Shown: positions 43,158 to 53,195 of the stretch, piece by piece | How positions within the stretch are numbered: the stretch's first letter is position 1 | How the letters are laid out: each line of letters opens with the position of its first letter | NCBI GenBank assembly: GCA_963281255.1 | Contig: OY725504.1 | Coordinates: 2,728,001 to 2,792,000, forward strand | Direction: 5' to 3' | Source of the DNA: Aphrocallistes beatrix | Taxonomy: Eukaryota > Porifera > Hexactinellida > Sceptrulophora > Aphrocallistidae | DNA: 64,000 nucleotides | The notes under the pieces: generated by a model | Seen by the model: the letters and a program-made list of their open reading frames with translations, nothing else | Database searches by the model: none | Told to the model about the DNA's origin: nothing | Program-made: the position numbers and the translations under genes

Positions 43158-44236
43158 ATATCATAGCCTACTCTAATAATGCCTCACAGTAAAATAACCA
43201 AGGATGCGGTAATAGCCGAATGGATTAATACACGATTAGCCTAAAATCTTTAACCATGCAGAATAGGCATTAAGAATGTATTACCAGCGTATATAAACAT
43301 GGTATCAAAGTGTATATATTCGTTGTCAAAATTTCGATTAGTCATCATATCATTGCGCGACAGGTCATTTTAAGCACTATTTTGGCAATTTTCTAAGCTG
43401 TTTTAAGCCTACTTCTAAATGTTATTAAGGTAGAATTTTTGTGTAGAACTAAGATCAGTACGAGTTGATATGAAAAATTTAGAATTTTTTAATGGAATAT
43501 TGTTACACTCCTGCGTTGCTATGGTAAAGCATTTTCATCAGTTTGAGCCATATCCTGCAAACTGTAAGAACTAGATCTTCAAATCTGATCGTATTTGATA
43601 GGCAATTTGCTACTTCCTATTAGATAATAATACAATTTAAACTTCTAAATTCAAAGACTATAGAGTGATGCGATAATTTAGTGTTTTGGTCACATTCTTA
43701 AAATCAACCCATAACTCAAAACTCGTTGAATTTAGAAGTTCAAGTTGTATTATGACCTAATAGGAAGTAGTCCATTACCTATCAAACACAATCAAATTTG
43801 GAGCTCTAATCATTACAGTTTGCATGAAATGGCCCAAACTGAACAAAATGCTTTACCATAGCAACGCATGAATGTAGCAACATTCCATTGAAAAATTCTA
43901 AATTTTTCAAATTAACTCGTACTAATCCTGATTCAACACAAAAATCACACCTTAATACCATTTAGAAATAGGGTTAAAACAGCTTTGAAAATTGCCAAAA
44001 TAGTGCTTAAAATGACCTGTTGCGCAATGATATGATGACTAATCAAAAATTTTCCAACGGATATATGTACTATGATACCATGTTTATAAATGCTGGTAAT
44101 ACATTCTTAATGCCTATTCTGCATGGTTAACGATTTTAGGCTAATCGTGTATTAATCCATTCGGCTACTACTTCATCCCTAGTCCATGATTTTCAGGCTA
44201 CTGTGAGGCATTATTAGAGTAGGCTATGAAAATATC
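43158..44236. mobile_element. 1.08-kb near-complete palindrome, family K copy 1
   Basis: Left arm CATAGCCTACTCTAATAATG ... and right arm CATTATTAGAGTAGGCTATG pair, and the inverted match continues with mismatches to a centre near 43695 (CACGATTAGCCTAAAAT, GCGCGACAGGTCATTTTAAG, TATTTGATAGGCAATTTGC all have inverted partners). No ORF. TSD not resolved. Likely a foldback transposon. Confidence 0.8.
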
Positions 44237-44324
44237 CTATTTTCACTATCATTTGAGATACAGATATGGGATTAGAACTTTTTGAATTCCCTAATATATA
44301 CTATATAGACGTATATATTCATAC

Positions 44325-44555
44325 AAGCGCGCTCGTTTGCTTGATTTTGATAATTTGTCAATTTTTGATGCGTAATGATGACGTCATAACATAGTGATGA
44401 GTCATCATTTTTTGATGATGAGCTATATCATATTTGTGATATATTAATATACACATTCTATTAAAATTTCAGTCTTCTAAGCACTTAAAATGGCTGAGTT
44501 ATAGTCGAAAAACTAAAGTTTCTAATTATTAAAAAAGTAACAATGACGTCATAAT
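44325..44555 (-). mobile_element. MITE-A copy 9, internally deleted
   Basis: CAAGCGCGCTCGTTTGCTTG is followed directly by the TTTTGATGCGTAATGATGAC part, so the second hairpin and about 150 bp are missing. TGACGTCA occurs at about 44380 and 44541. It meets the integrase fragment at about 44555. Confidence 0.75.
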
Positions 44556-45353
44556 GAGGGGTCAGATTGCTGATATGCAGCCATCAGGTCGTCTTCGGAC
44601 ACAAGGCGTTCAAGGATTTCACTAGGAAGGGATGCTGAACGTAGTCCAACTTGTGCATCACGTCCAAACAGTGCCTTGAATGGGGATTGTTTAAATCCAG
44701 AATGGTAACCACTGTTCTTCTGAAACTGCACAAAACGAAGCCCAGTTGGCCAATCTGTGGAGTCATTGTCACCTAACCAGGCAGCTAGCATGTCTTTGAC
44801 GTCACAATTCAGTCTCTCAACCGATCCCTGGCTTTCGGGATGGCGAGGTTTACCATGGACCATAAGTAGATCCGGCCACATAACCTTCAGTTCAGTGATG
44901 ACTGATGCTGTAAATTCACTGCCGTTGTCACTCTGGGAAATTTGAGGGGCGCCTAGTAACAAGAAAATGTCAACCAGTTGCCACGCGACTTCAGCAGCAC
45001 GTTTGGAAGTCAAAGGGCGTAATACACAGTACTTTGTTAAGTGGTCTTGATAAACCATGATCCAGCGATATGAAACTTTGCACATGGACTGCATGTTAAT
45101 GAGGTCAACCTGAGCACGGGAACCAAAGTCAAGCTTTAGTCATCTTGTCTCGACCGCCATGGCCGCATGCAACATCGGCGCGTTTAATGATGTCAGACAT
45201 ATCATCTATGTGAGTAAAGTAAACAAGTTCTTGGGAGCCTCCACTTTGCTTTCGAATCAACTTCTCAACATCGCCACACTGAAGAATTTTGTACCTGTAA
45301 AATATATAATACAAGCACGCTTCGCTTGCTTGCGCTGCGCGGCTTGCGGACAC
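44549..45353 (-). pseudogene. SCAND3/KRBA2-like integrase fragment
   Basis: 45129-45353 encodes the H2C2 zinc region (DDMSDIIKRADVACGHGGRD); after a break, 44549-45094 gives the integrase core: YRWIMVYQDHLTKYCVLRPL (D), SQSDNGSEFTASVITELK (D) and HPESQGSVERLN (E), so the DDE triad is preserved. It continues through AWLGDNDSTDWPTGLRFV to SLPSEILERLVSEDDL. This class of integrase occurs in retroelement or Ginger-type transposons and in co-opted vertebrate genes SCAND3 and KRBA2. The break between zinc finger and core and the absence of neighbouring pol domains make this a fragment. Confidence 0.85.
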
Positions 45354-45395
45354 TATGTGTCCGCAGAGTCGCCCTGCGGGCGCCTGGAGTTACTC
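45311..45395 (-). mobile_element. MITE-A copy 10, hairpin end only
   Basis: CAAGCACGCTTCGCTTGC, GCGCTGCGCGGC and GCGGACACTATGTGTCCGC with GGCGCCTGGAG are the MITE-A terminal hairpin block in reverse. Confidence 0.8.
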
Positions 45396-45417
45396 CATCT
45401 AACATATTTTGGGAATT

Positions 45418-45830
45418 TTTTCCTTTATATAAATATTGTAAACAAAGGTCAACGAATATTTTCTCATATGGATCCGACAATATAATATTCGAAATCTAGA
45501 GCACTAAAAATCCCATGTCAACCGTTGAAAGCAAGTTTATAGCATATTTTTGAGATTTATTTACTTTATGTATCTATTGTAAACAAAAGTAAACAAATAA
45601 TTTATCATATAGATCTGAAAATATGATATTCGAAATCTACGCCCCTGAAAACCCCATGTCAACCTTTGGAAGTTAGTCTCTAGCCTATTTTTGTAATTTG
45701 TTTACTTTATGTATCTATTGTAAACAAAAGTAAACAAATATTTTATCATATAGATCTGAAAATATGATATTCGAAATCTACACCCCTGAAAACCCCATGT
45801 CACCCGTTGGAAGCTAGTCTCTAGCATTAT
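45418..45830. repeat. Tandem repeat, three units of about 137-140 bp
   Basis: Units share TATTGTAAACAAAAGTAAAC, ATCATATAGATCTGAAAATA, TGATATTCGAAATCTA and CCCTGAAAACCCCATGTCA. Units two and three are closer to each other than to unit one. Confidence 0.88.
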
Positions 45831-46350
45831 TTTCAAAATTCAAGGTGTGAAAATATGTATATAAAGGTGTGAAAATATGCAGATAATCTTTTTTATTGCC
45901 ATACACTATAATACATTTAAGATATCAAACATAAGTTGTGGCTTTGAAGTAATAATAACAATGACAATCTATTTATTGTAGTGTCGTACTTGTACAATGC
46001 TCTCTATTGTGATAGTGTAGTCATTTATTTTGTATAGAAAAGGTGCGAAAAATTGTTTTCCATTTTTTTTGCAGAGATGTGAACATTTCGCTTAGATCTT
46101 AGAACTTAATCGTAGTCATATCATTTGACACCTACATGCCAATTTTCACACCTCTATGACTTCCCAATTCTTCAATCAATTCGGACAAACACATTTTTTT
46201 TTAAAAAAAATCCTAGCATTTTAATATATAAGATATGTCACTTAATCGATGCCAGCAACACAGTACACAACCGTAGTGTGCATATTATTGGAACATTTTC
46301 CATGTACATCCAAGGAAACCTAAAACCTCATACGTACGTAGGCTATAGAC
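45831..46350. other. Intergenic, nothing recognised
   Basis: Short doubled phrase AAGGTGTGAAAATATG at 45841-45880; otherwise AT-rich and empty. Confidence 0.4.
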
Positions 46351-46528
46351 CAGGGGGTTTCAACCTTTTTTAGACCACGACCCACTTTCTAAATTTTGCA
46401 GTCTTTGTGTCCCACCCCTCAGTGTTGTAATGAAGCTCAAAATTTTTTTCTAAGTACTTTTTAATAATTAATTGAGCCTAATGTATAGAATATATTACTA
46501 ATTCTTGCTTTATTTTATTTTATTAGTT

Positions 46529-49375
46529 TTAATGTGATTTTTGATGTTGTTTCTGATCTACTTGTCTTTCAATTCTTGGCTGTGTTAATGATAAACAGCA
46601 GCGTAAATCTGGCTCAACCTCAAGTATATTTCTAGCCTTTGTTTTGATCACAAGCATGCTAGAAAACGCCGTTTCACAAAGATAGGTTGATGGGAATGGC
46701 ATTAGTAACTTAAGGGCAATCTGTGACAGTTTTGGGTAGCTTATGAGTATGGAACTCCAAAAACTTGTCAAATTCACCCTTGAAAACAAATTCTTTGCTC
46801 CTGAGTCATTTGCAAGCTTGATAAAATCCTCCTGAGCAGCATCATCATTTTCAGGAATACAGTCATCCATTTTGACAAGAAAAGGATTGCGAACCAGTGC
46901 AAACTGAAATTTGGTTATTTCTGGGAAATATCTTTCAAATTCTTCTCTAAGTGGATGCAAATGCGATCCAATGTCAATTTTCAAAGGCTCGCTGATGGTA
47001 GTTTCGCAATCTTCAATATAGCTGCAAAGGTGAGAAAACATTGCCAGTCTACCTGCTTTTATTTTCTTTCCCCAGAGATCAAGCATTTCTTGAAAGGCAG
47101 AAAGCTTATCTACGAAATCCATGATGTTGCTTTCTTTGCCTTGTAATGAGAGGTTCAGAGTGTTGAGTCTTTCAAAAATATCACAGAGATAGCAATCTTT
47201 AGAAATCCACTCTCGATCCCCGAACAAATCAAGCCATTGTGTCTTCTTTTGGAGTTTCAAAAATTCTGTTATTTCATCTTTAAGATCAAGAATACGTTTC
47301 AACACATTGCCCTTTGAAAGCCATCGAACTTCAGTGTGGTACAATAGGTTCTTTTGCACTGCATCCATTTCTAAGCAAATATTTCTGAAAAGACGTGTGT
47401 TGAGACATGGCCTACTTAATATACGGCTATATATGTCACCGAGAAGGCCATAAAACGAAGAGGCCAGTTTTAACAAAGTCAAAATTTAATTAGACCGATA
47501 AATCAAAAACCGCTTCCGATAGACATTTGAAATGTATTATTACCATATACAAACATTATATCAGAGTATCCAATTCCGCTGTCAAAAATTTGAAATGTCA
47601 TCATGTGATTGCGCAATAGGCTCTTTTTAGAGCGGAAAATGTTGCTGTTCCAGCTCATATTAAACATCGTTATCTGCATTTCTAATGCCTGATTTTTTGA
47701 TCGAGCAACAATAGGAAGACCTCAAGCCAAAAAATCTGAAAATTTTAGTTGGAATGTCTATGCATTCCTCAGTTGCTATGGAAACAAAAAATTACATGTT
47801 TAAGCCATAACTCGAAAAGTATAGATCGTAGACACTAAGAAATTATGCCATTTAATCCGTAAACTATTACTTCCTATATGAGAATAATACTTTTCTCATG
47901 TCTATTTTCAATAAGTTCTGAGTTATCTAGGATTTTATCACGATCTATAGAGAAGTAATGAGATGTGACAAAATCCTAGATAACTCAGAACCTATTGAAA
48001 ATAGACATGTGAAAAGTATTATTCTCATATAGGATCTATACTTTTCGAGTTATGGCTTAAACATGTAATTTTTTGTTTCCATAGCAACTGAGGAATGCAT
48101 AGACATTCCAACTAAAATTTTCAGATTTTTTGGCTTGAGGTCTTCCTATTGTTGCTCGATCAAAAAATCAGGCATTAGAAATGCAGATAACGATGTTTAA
48201 TATGAGCTGGAACAGCAACATTTTCCGCTCTAAAAAGAGCCTATTGCACAATCACATGATGACATTTCAAATTTTTGACAGCGGAATTGGATACTCTGAT
48301 ATAATGTTTGTATATGGTAATAATACATTTCAAATGTCTATCGGAAGCGGTTTTTGATTTATCGATCTAATTAAATTTTGACTTTGTTAAAACTGGCCTC
48401 TTCGTTTTATGGCCTTCTCGGTGACATATATAGCCGTATATTAAGTAGGCCATGGTTGAGAGCACTATTTTTAACGAAATTCACTATTTTAATCGCGTCC
48501 TGCAAAACTATATTTAGGCAGATTGGTAAAGTTTTTGCAGCAAGTGCTTCACGATGAATCATACAGTGATTAGTTATCACATCTGGGACAATCTGTTTGA
48601 CGCGGCTGGAAACCAGAATGACTTCCTAACATAGAAGGAGCTCCATCTGTACAAACAGAACCAACCTTTCGCCAATCAAGATCTACAAAGAAATTGTCCA
48701 CTTTGTTGAAAATATCTATTCCACGTGTTTGCGAATCAAGTGGCTGACAAAAGACTCTTCTTGAAAATCACAATTGTGGATATAACGTACATATACCATC
48801 AACTGAGTACAAGAAGAAACATCTGTTGACTCGTCTAATTGTAAAACATAGCTAGGTGACTGCGACTGTTTAATTTGCTCCACTACTTGGTTCTTTATAT
48901 CATCTGACATTTCTTGTATTCTGCATTGGATAGTATTATCAGAGAGTGACAAAGAACTTAGTTTTTTCACTGCATCCGCACCAATCATAAGACGCACAAT
49001 GTCTTTCGTGCAAGGCAATACTAGTTCTTCACCAATAGTATGGGGTTTCTTAGATTTTGCAATGCGGAGTGACACAGCATTTGACGCTTCAACTGCAGCT
49101 TTTATGTTTACAAATGTCTGTCCTGTAGTGTCAAGTCTGGATTTCTTTGCAGAATCTGATTTTCTTTGGAAGAAAGAAACATCTCGATCCTTTTATGTTG
49201 GATGTTCCTTCTCGAAATGTCTCCTAAGCTGAAACGGCTTCATGGACTCTGCAGATAAAACTTTAAGACATATCACACATTGTGGGTTTTCAATACCTTC
49301 CGTTAAGATACTGGTAAATCCAAATTTCAGATAATCATCTGAATAGGCTCGCTTAGGAGCACGTTTTGTTGCCAT
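46529..49375 (-). pseudogene. hAT transposase (SCAND3/ZBED-like), split by a palindromic element
   Basis: The N terminus at 49375-49193 has KRAPKRAYSDDYLKFGFTS and a BED finger (CVICLKVLS, then QLRRHFEKEH). 49075-48716 holds KPHTIGEELVLPC and VLQLDESTDVSS. The region between 48715 and 48462 is degraded. After the insertion the frame resumes at 47482 with LNTRLFRNICLEMDA, VRWLSKGNVLKRILDL and the dimerisation segment LCETAFSSMLVIKTKARN, ending at 46529. The 317-residue C-terminal ORF is unbroken. Same family as the copy at 22131-24529. Confidence 0.9.
47406..48454. mobile_element. 1049-bp palindromic transposon, family K copy 2, 7-bp TSD
   Basis: The element starts CATGGCCTACTTAATATACG and ends with its exact inverse; GTTGAGA is directly repeated at 47399-47405 and 48455-48461. 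The two arms, each about 520 bp, match along their whole length with few differences around a centre near 47930. No ORF. It interrupts the hAT transposase exactly at an otherwise alignable residue. Confidence 0.92.
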
Positions 49376-49453
49376 TTAACTGAAAATAAAAGAAGTATTG
49401 AAAATGTAGATATTTTTAGAAGCTAATGAACACATATGTAATATGTGAATATA

Positions 49454-49601
49454 CACCAACCGGACAAACGTATTTCAACACTTGATTCTTTCCCATACAA
49501 ATAATACTAAAATGTATCTATTCATGAAGAGGGTTACTTCTCAACGGTATGGGATACAGCTAATCGGATTCCAGATTCGAATAATACACATTACACATTT
49601 T
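49454..49601. mobile_element. MITE-B half copy
   Basis: CACCAACCGGACAAACGTAT followed by TCAACACTTGATTCTTTCCC matches the left third of MITE-B copy 3 (16377-16530); the rest is absent. Confidence 0.75.
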
Positions 49602-49617
49602 TGATTTTCATGCGTTA

Positions 49618-49770
49618 TTATGTCGGAGACACTATCCTTATATGGCGGCCATATGTCAGAGCACTATCCTTATATGGCGGCCATATGTCAGAGCACTATC
49701 CTTATATGGCGGCCATATTTGCTTATATGTCGGCTAGCCGACAATGTCGGCCGCCGACATATAAGTAATC
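49618..49770. repeat. Tandem repeat TATGGCGGCCATATGTC, three units, with palindrome
   Basis: ACTATCCTTATATGGCGGCC is repeated three times at 32-bp spacing, followed by CGGCTAGCCGACAATGTCGG and CCGACATATAAG. The outer TTATGTCGG / CCGACATAA form an inverted pair, so it could be a tiny MITE. Confidence 0.7.
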
Positions 49771-50010
49771 CGTTCTTTCATTTATCAATACCTTGGTATA
49801 TAATTACAATATTGTTTACTAATTCACAATTAGACACTAACAACAACCAAATTTGATTGAAATTCAATACTAATTCCAAGACCGAGAGTAGTTAGTTTGT
49901 GTAAATGTTTAATAAGAGAATATTCGTTACTCAAATAATTTAGTACCCACCTTCCGCGACCCACTAAAAAATCTGTCGCGACCCACTGGTTGAAAACCCC
50001 TGCTATAGAC

Positions 50011-50491
50011 AAATAGAGAACTAATTATGGTATTGTATAGAACATTTATTTGACTTGAATCCAAGTAATGCAAGCCATGAATCAAGTTCTAATTGTAGAA
50101 CCAATAATTATTGTTCACATACCTGCCAAGGATATATTACTGCCTGTTGGACTTCTTTGCGGTGTCAGATGCAACTTTGACCTCTTCAAGCAACAAAAAA
50201 TACTCGTCTTTTGTCATCAACAATGATTTGGTATCAGAGCTTTTTCGTTTCAACATCTCCTCACGGAAAGCATGTTCCATAGTATCCGCCATCTCTGAGA
50301 GTTATGAGGACAATGAGGTGTTCATATTGCATTGCCTTTTTATACTCCAGAATATTACACGTCGATAGATGCTTGTCTTTGATATGTTGTTATTGAGAAT
50401 ACACTTTCAGTCAGGTTTCTCTTATACATTATCTATTCTTAAGTTAAGTTGAGGTATGTTCTGAAATAACAAAATTTGCGAGGTTTCCCGT
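50011..50491. other. Intergenic, nothing recognised
   Basis: No gene or repeat end identified up to the degenerate hAT N terminus at 50492. Confidence 0.35.
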
Positions 50492-50792
50492 TATGGCTGC
50501 AAAAAATCGAAAATATCAAGATGATTATCTTCAATTTGGTTTTGTTAGTATCTGTATTGGAACAGTTGAGAAACCTCAGTTTGCCATCTGTCAGTAAGTG
50601 TTGAGTCCTAACCGTAGAGGCCGAACAAACTGAAAGCACATTAGTTCACATATGTTCTGCCTCCTTAACATGATTAAAGTATCTTTAGTGTCTATATTTT
50701 AAACTACAAATTTGAGAAAGGGGGAATGCAAAAAATGGTATTATAAAAGGGGGGAATTAGAGGAAAAAGTTTGGAAACCACTGCCATAGCTG
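50492..50792 (+). pseudogene. hAT N-terminal scrap and right terminus
   Basis: MAAKNRKYQDDYLQFGF then EKPQFAICQ resembles the N terminus of the BED hAT transposase (compare 49375-49193) but stops after 34 codons. GTTTGGAAACCACTG at 50776-50792 looks like a hAT right end. The opposite terminus was not found. Confidence 0.55.
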
Positions 50793-50960
50793 GCCATAGA
50801 CAAAGCAACGTTCACACATTAAGATAATTATACAATATGTTTCCTTTTGATTTGTGACGCAAAAATTCATAATATGATTCAGTCAATCTGTAAATTGCCT
50901 AAGTGAATCAGGCAATTTACAAATTGACTGATTTTACACATTGACTGTAACATATATATA

Positions 50961-51148
50961 CAGTCGACTCCGCTTAATAGGGTCACATCGGTCAGAGGAC
51001 ATTTTGCCTCGATTAAGCGGATAACCCTATTAACCGAAAATATTTTGTATTAGCTTCTATGTGTGAGAGCTATTCTGGTCCTGCCAAAAGTGACCCGATT
51101 AAGCGGTTGACCCGATTAACCAGTGACCCTATTAAGCGGAGTCAACTA
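50961..51148. mobile_element. 188-bp pogo-like MITE
   Basis: CAGTCGACTCCGCTTAATAG and TATTAAGCGGAGTCAACTA are inverted ends between TA dinucleotides. GATTAAGCGG occurs four times in the interior. The terminal motif fits pogo/Tigger-type elements. Confidence 0.85.
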
Positions 51149-51157
51149 TATACGTAT

Positions 51158-51573
51158 ATGTCATGGGGCAGTTCCCCCAGGGGAAATTCAAATTGGAAAT
51201 TCTCTTAGTACAATTTCCAATTGGAGTTTCCCCTAGTGGAAATTTAAATTCCCCTAGTGGGAACTCTAATTATAATTTGCCCTGGGGGTATTTAAAATCA
51301 AATGACTAAATTTTGCCGTTTACAATTGGGTGTCCCACTGGTGAAACTTTAAATTGCCCCTAATTAGAGTTCCCACTAGGGAAATTTAAAGTTCCACTAG
51401 GGGAAACTCCATACTTTGTACGGCAAAATCTAGTCTTTAGAAATTTAAATTCCCCCAGGGAAAATTATAATTAGAGTTCCCACTAGGGAGATTTAAATTC
51501 CCCCCAGTGGAAACTCCAATTTTAATTTCCACTAGGGGAATTTAAAATTCCACCAAATTTGAAGCTTCCCCAT

Positions 51574-51578
<5 letters not shown>
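51158..51578. mobile_element. CCCCTAGTGGAAATT-iterated foldback element, copy 2
   Basis: ATGTCATGGGGCAGTTCCCC and GAAGCTTCCCCATGACAT form the ends. Arms contain at least eight copies of CCCCTAGTGGRAATTTAAAT or the inverse. Related to 16904-17392 by motif and termini but diverged. Confidence 0.82.

Positions 51579-51634
<56 letters not shown>
51579..51634. repeat. (AT)n microsatellite
   Basis: Pure AT run directly before the left repeat of the Penelope-like element; possibly its target site. Confidence 0.95.
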
Positions 51635-51638
<4 letters not shown>

Positions 51639-51777
51639 ACCTTTATTAGGGCCTCAATCTATTTATACCCACCCATTTATCTTGTACTGAGGACGAGCAT
51701 ATAGCTCAGAAAGCCTCTAATGTCTGTGCTTTACAACTATTACTACTATCAACCACGAATCTTATCTTCTTATATAT
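51635..51777 (+). repeat. Left pseudo-LTR of the PLE
   Basis: Begins GTATACCTTTATTAGGGCCT and ends CTTATCTTCTTATATAT. ORF1 starts 15 bp after it. Contains the hammerhead-like fold at 51682-51736. Confidence 0.92.
51682..51736 (+). ncRNA. Hammerhead-ribozyme-like motif, left pLTR
   Basis: Stem I TTGTA / TACAA (51682-51686, 51732-51736); core CTGAGGA (51687-51693); stem II GAGC / GCTC around loop ATATA; GAA (51709-51711); stem III AGC / GCT (51712-51714, 51728-51730); cleavage expected after T51731. A C-A mismatch closes stem II next to the core, and the residue before the cut is U, both unusual. The spacing of all other elements fits a minimal type-I-like hammerhead. Confidence 0.65.
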
Positions 51778-51792
51778 CGCGCTGAAAAGCAT

Positions 51793-53115
51793 ATGGCAGC
51801 TAATGCTGATGAAACCACCATCATGGACGAGACTCTCGCCCCTGAGTTCCCCTATTCTCAACCAGAAGGTCTCACCCTAAACCCAAACCTCCCAGAGGAT
51901 TGTCCGCTCAGGGAATCCCTATCACTGTACCTCCAAGGTGACTACCAGTCACTCACCCAATATGTTCTAGGACTCATAGAACCAATCCCAAGACCTGAAT
52001 CAGGCCTCTCACAATCAACCCTATCCTCTCAAACAACAGCTGACTCACTTCCAAGGCATACGCCCTCGGATCTAGCTGCAATCGCAGGTATGTGCTCCTC
52101 AATCATTCGAAGTATTCCGCAGACCGTTCTGAATTTTTACTCAGACCTGATCTCCGCCTGGTTATTTGCCAATGACGACCCGGAAGGAGGTGTACCAGCT
52201 AAGTATGCGTACACCGCTGCATCCGGCAACTTTGGAGCCCAAATAGTTGCATATGGTCTTGATCCCCTTATTGACGCATCTTCGGTAAACCCTCGAACCC
52301 CACTGTTAGCTCACCCAAATTTCGACCTTGAAGCATTTCATGCTTTGTTGACCCTCCTGGGTCCAACCGCTCGCAAACGAACCCTCTATCTCAACGTCCT
52401 CATTCGAGCACTAACGTGCAAGCTTGTGGTCCAGGACGCATTCGTGCGAAACCAGACAAAGGCTCCCAAAGTTCTATCCTACGCAGCAGCGACTTCGGAA
52501 AGAGAACCCATTCGCCCTAAACCCAAACGAACGCAAAAGGTCCAATCTATCCAACCCACCCCTCTCCCATGTGCCAGATGTTTGGCCACCGCCACTATAC
52601 TCACAACCACATCCACCAAGTACACAAATCAGCTCACTGTGAAGACTCGAGGAGTCTCACTGGAAGAGTACGTTAAGACCTTGCCCGCAAATCTCAGGAC
52701 GCCTTTTAAAGGCATCTTCAACGCCCTCACCCAGGGTACGCCCAATCACTCAGAGCGACAAGCCTGTCCCGTTTCAAACTCTCAAGATAGAAGAGATCTG
52801 TTCGCAACATCCTCAAATGGTCGCCCTACTCAGATCCAACGTGAATCGATGCAGAAAGCCGTACTCCTATCCTGTAAGGCTAACGGCCTTTGCATGAAGT
52901 GTGGTCGAAATCGTACAGCCCAATCCGCAATAAACCATCTCCACTGTAATCCAGGCCCCAGAAATTGCCCCCCTCGCAAATCAGAGCAGTGCTTTAACGG
53001 CACTTGCACTCACCCGGTAATCACGGCACCCTCGTTCTGGAGAGCGAAAACTACCTTCACAATTACTCCCCGTGCAGATAATATCGCACGAACTGAGCTC
53101 CCAAATTTTCATTAA
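51793..53115 (+). CDS. PLE ORF1, 440 aa, with Cys/His cluster
   Basis: First ATG after the left pLTR (MAANADETTIMDETLAPEF). The protein is acidic and proline-rich at the N terminus, has a hydrophobic middle (YSDLISAWLFAND near residue 115), a basic linker (EPIRPKPKRTQKVQ), and a C-terminal cluster CKANGLCMKCGRN, HLHCNPG, NCPPR, CFNGTC, whose six cysteines and histidines suggest a zinc-binding nucleic-acid chaperone-like end. Retroelement ORF1 proteins typically coat template RNA; that role is inferred here. ORF1 ends 80 bp before ORF2 begins. No stop or frameshift. I know no named family for it. Confidence 0.85.
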   Translation: MAANADETTIMDETLAPEFPYSQPEGLTLNPNLPEDCPLRESLSLYLQGDYQSLTQYVLGLIEPIPRPESGLSQSTLSSQTTADSLPRHTPSDLAAIAGMCSSIIRSIPQTVLNFYSDLISAWLFANDDPEGGVPAKYAYTAASGNFGAQIVAYGLDPLIDASSVNPRTPLLAHPNFDLEAFHALLTLLGPTARKRTLYLNVLIRALTCKLVVQDAFVRNQTKAPKVLSYAAATSEREPIRPKPKRTQKVQSIQPTPLPCARCLATATILTTTSTKYTNQLTVKTRGVSLEEYVKTLPANLRTPFKGIFNALTQGTPNHSERQACPVSNSQDRRDLFATSSNGRPTQIQRESMQKAVLLSCKANGLCMKCGRNRTAQSAINHLHCNPGPRNCPPRKSEQCFNGTCTHPVITAPSFWRAKTTFTITPRADNIARTELPNFH

Positions 53116-53195
53116 GGGAGGGTGGGCTAGCCCTGGTCCCATCCTCCCTACCCTTAATCGCTTACGAATCCCATTATTGCGAACTTTGCTCCCAT

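Larger units (their letters stand above)
46351..50002 (-). mobile_element. hAT transposon with exact 8-bp TSD, 3.65 kb
   Basis: Ends CAGGGGGTTTCAACC and GGTTGAAAACCCCTG are inverted; CTATAGAC is duplicated at 46343-46350 and 50003-50010. It carries a minus-strand transposase, a nested 1-kb palindrome and a half MITE-B. Confidence 0.95.
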
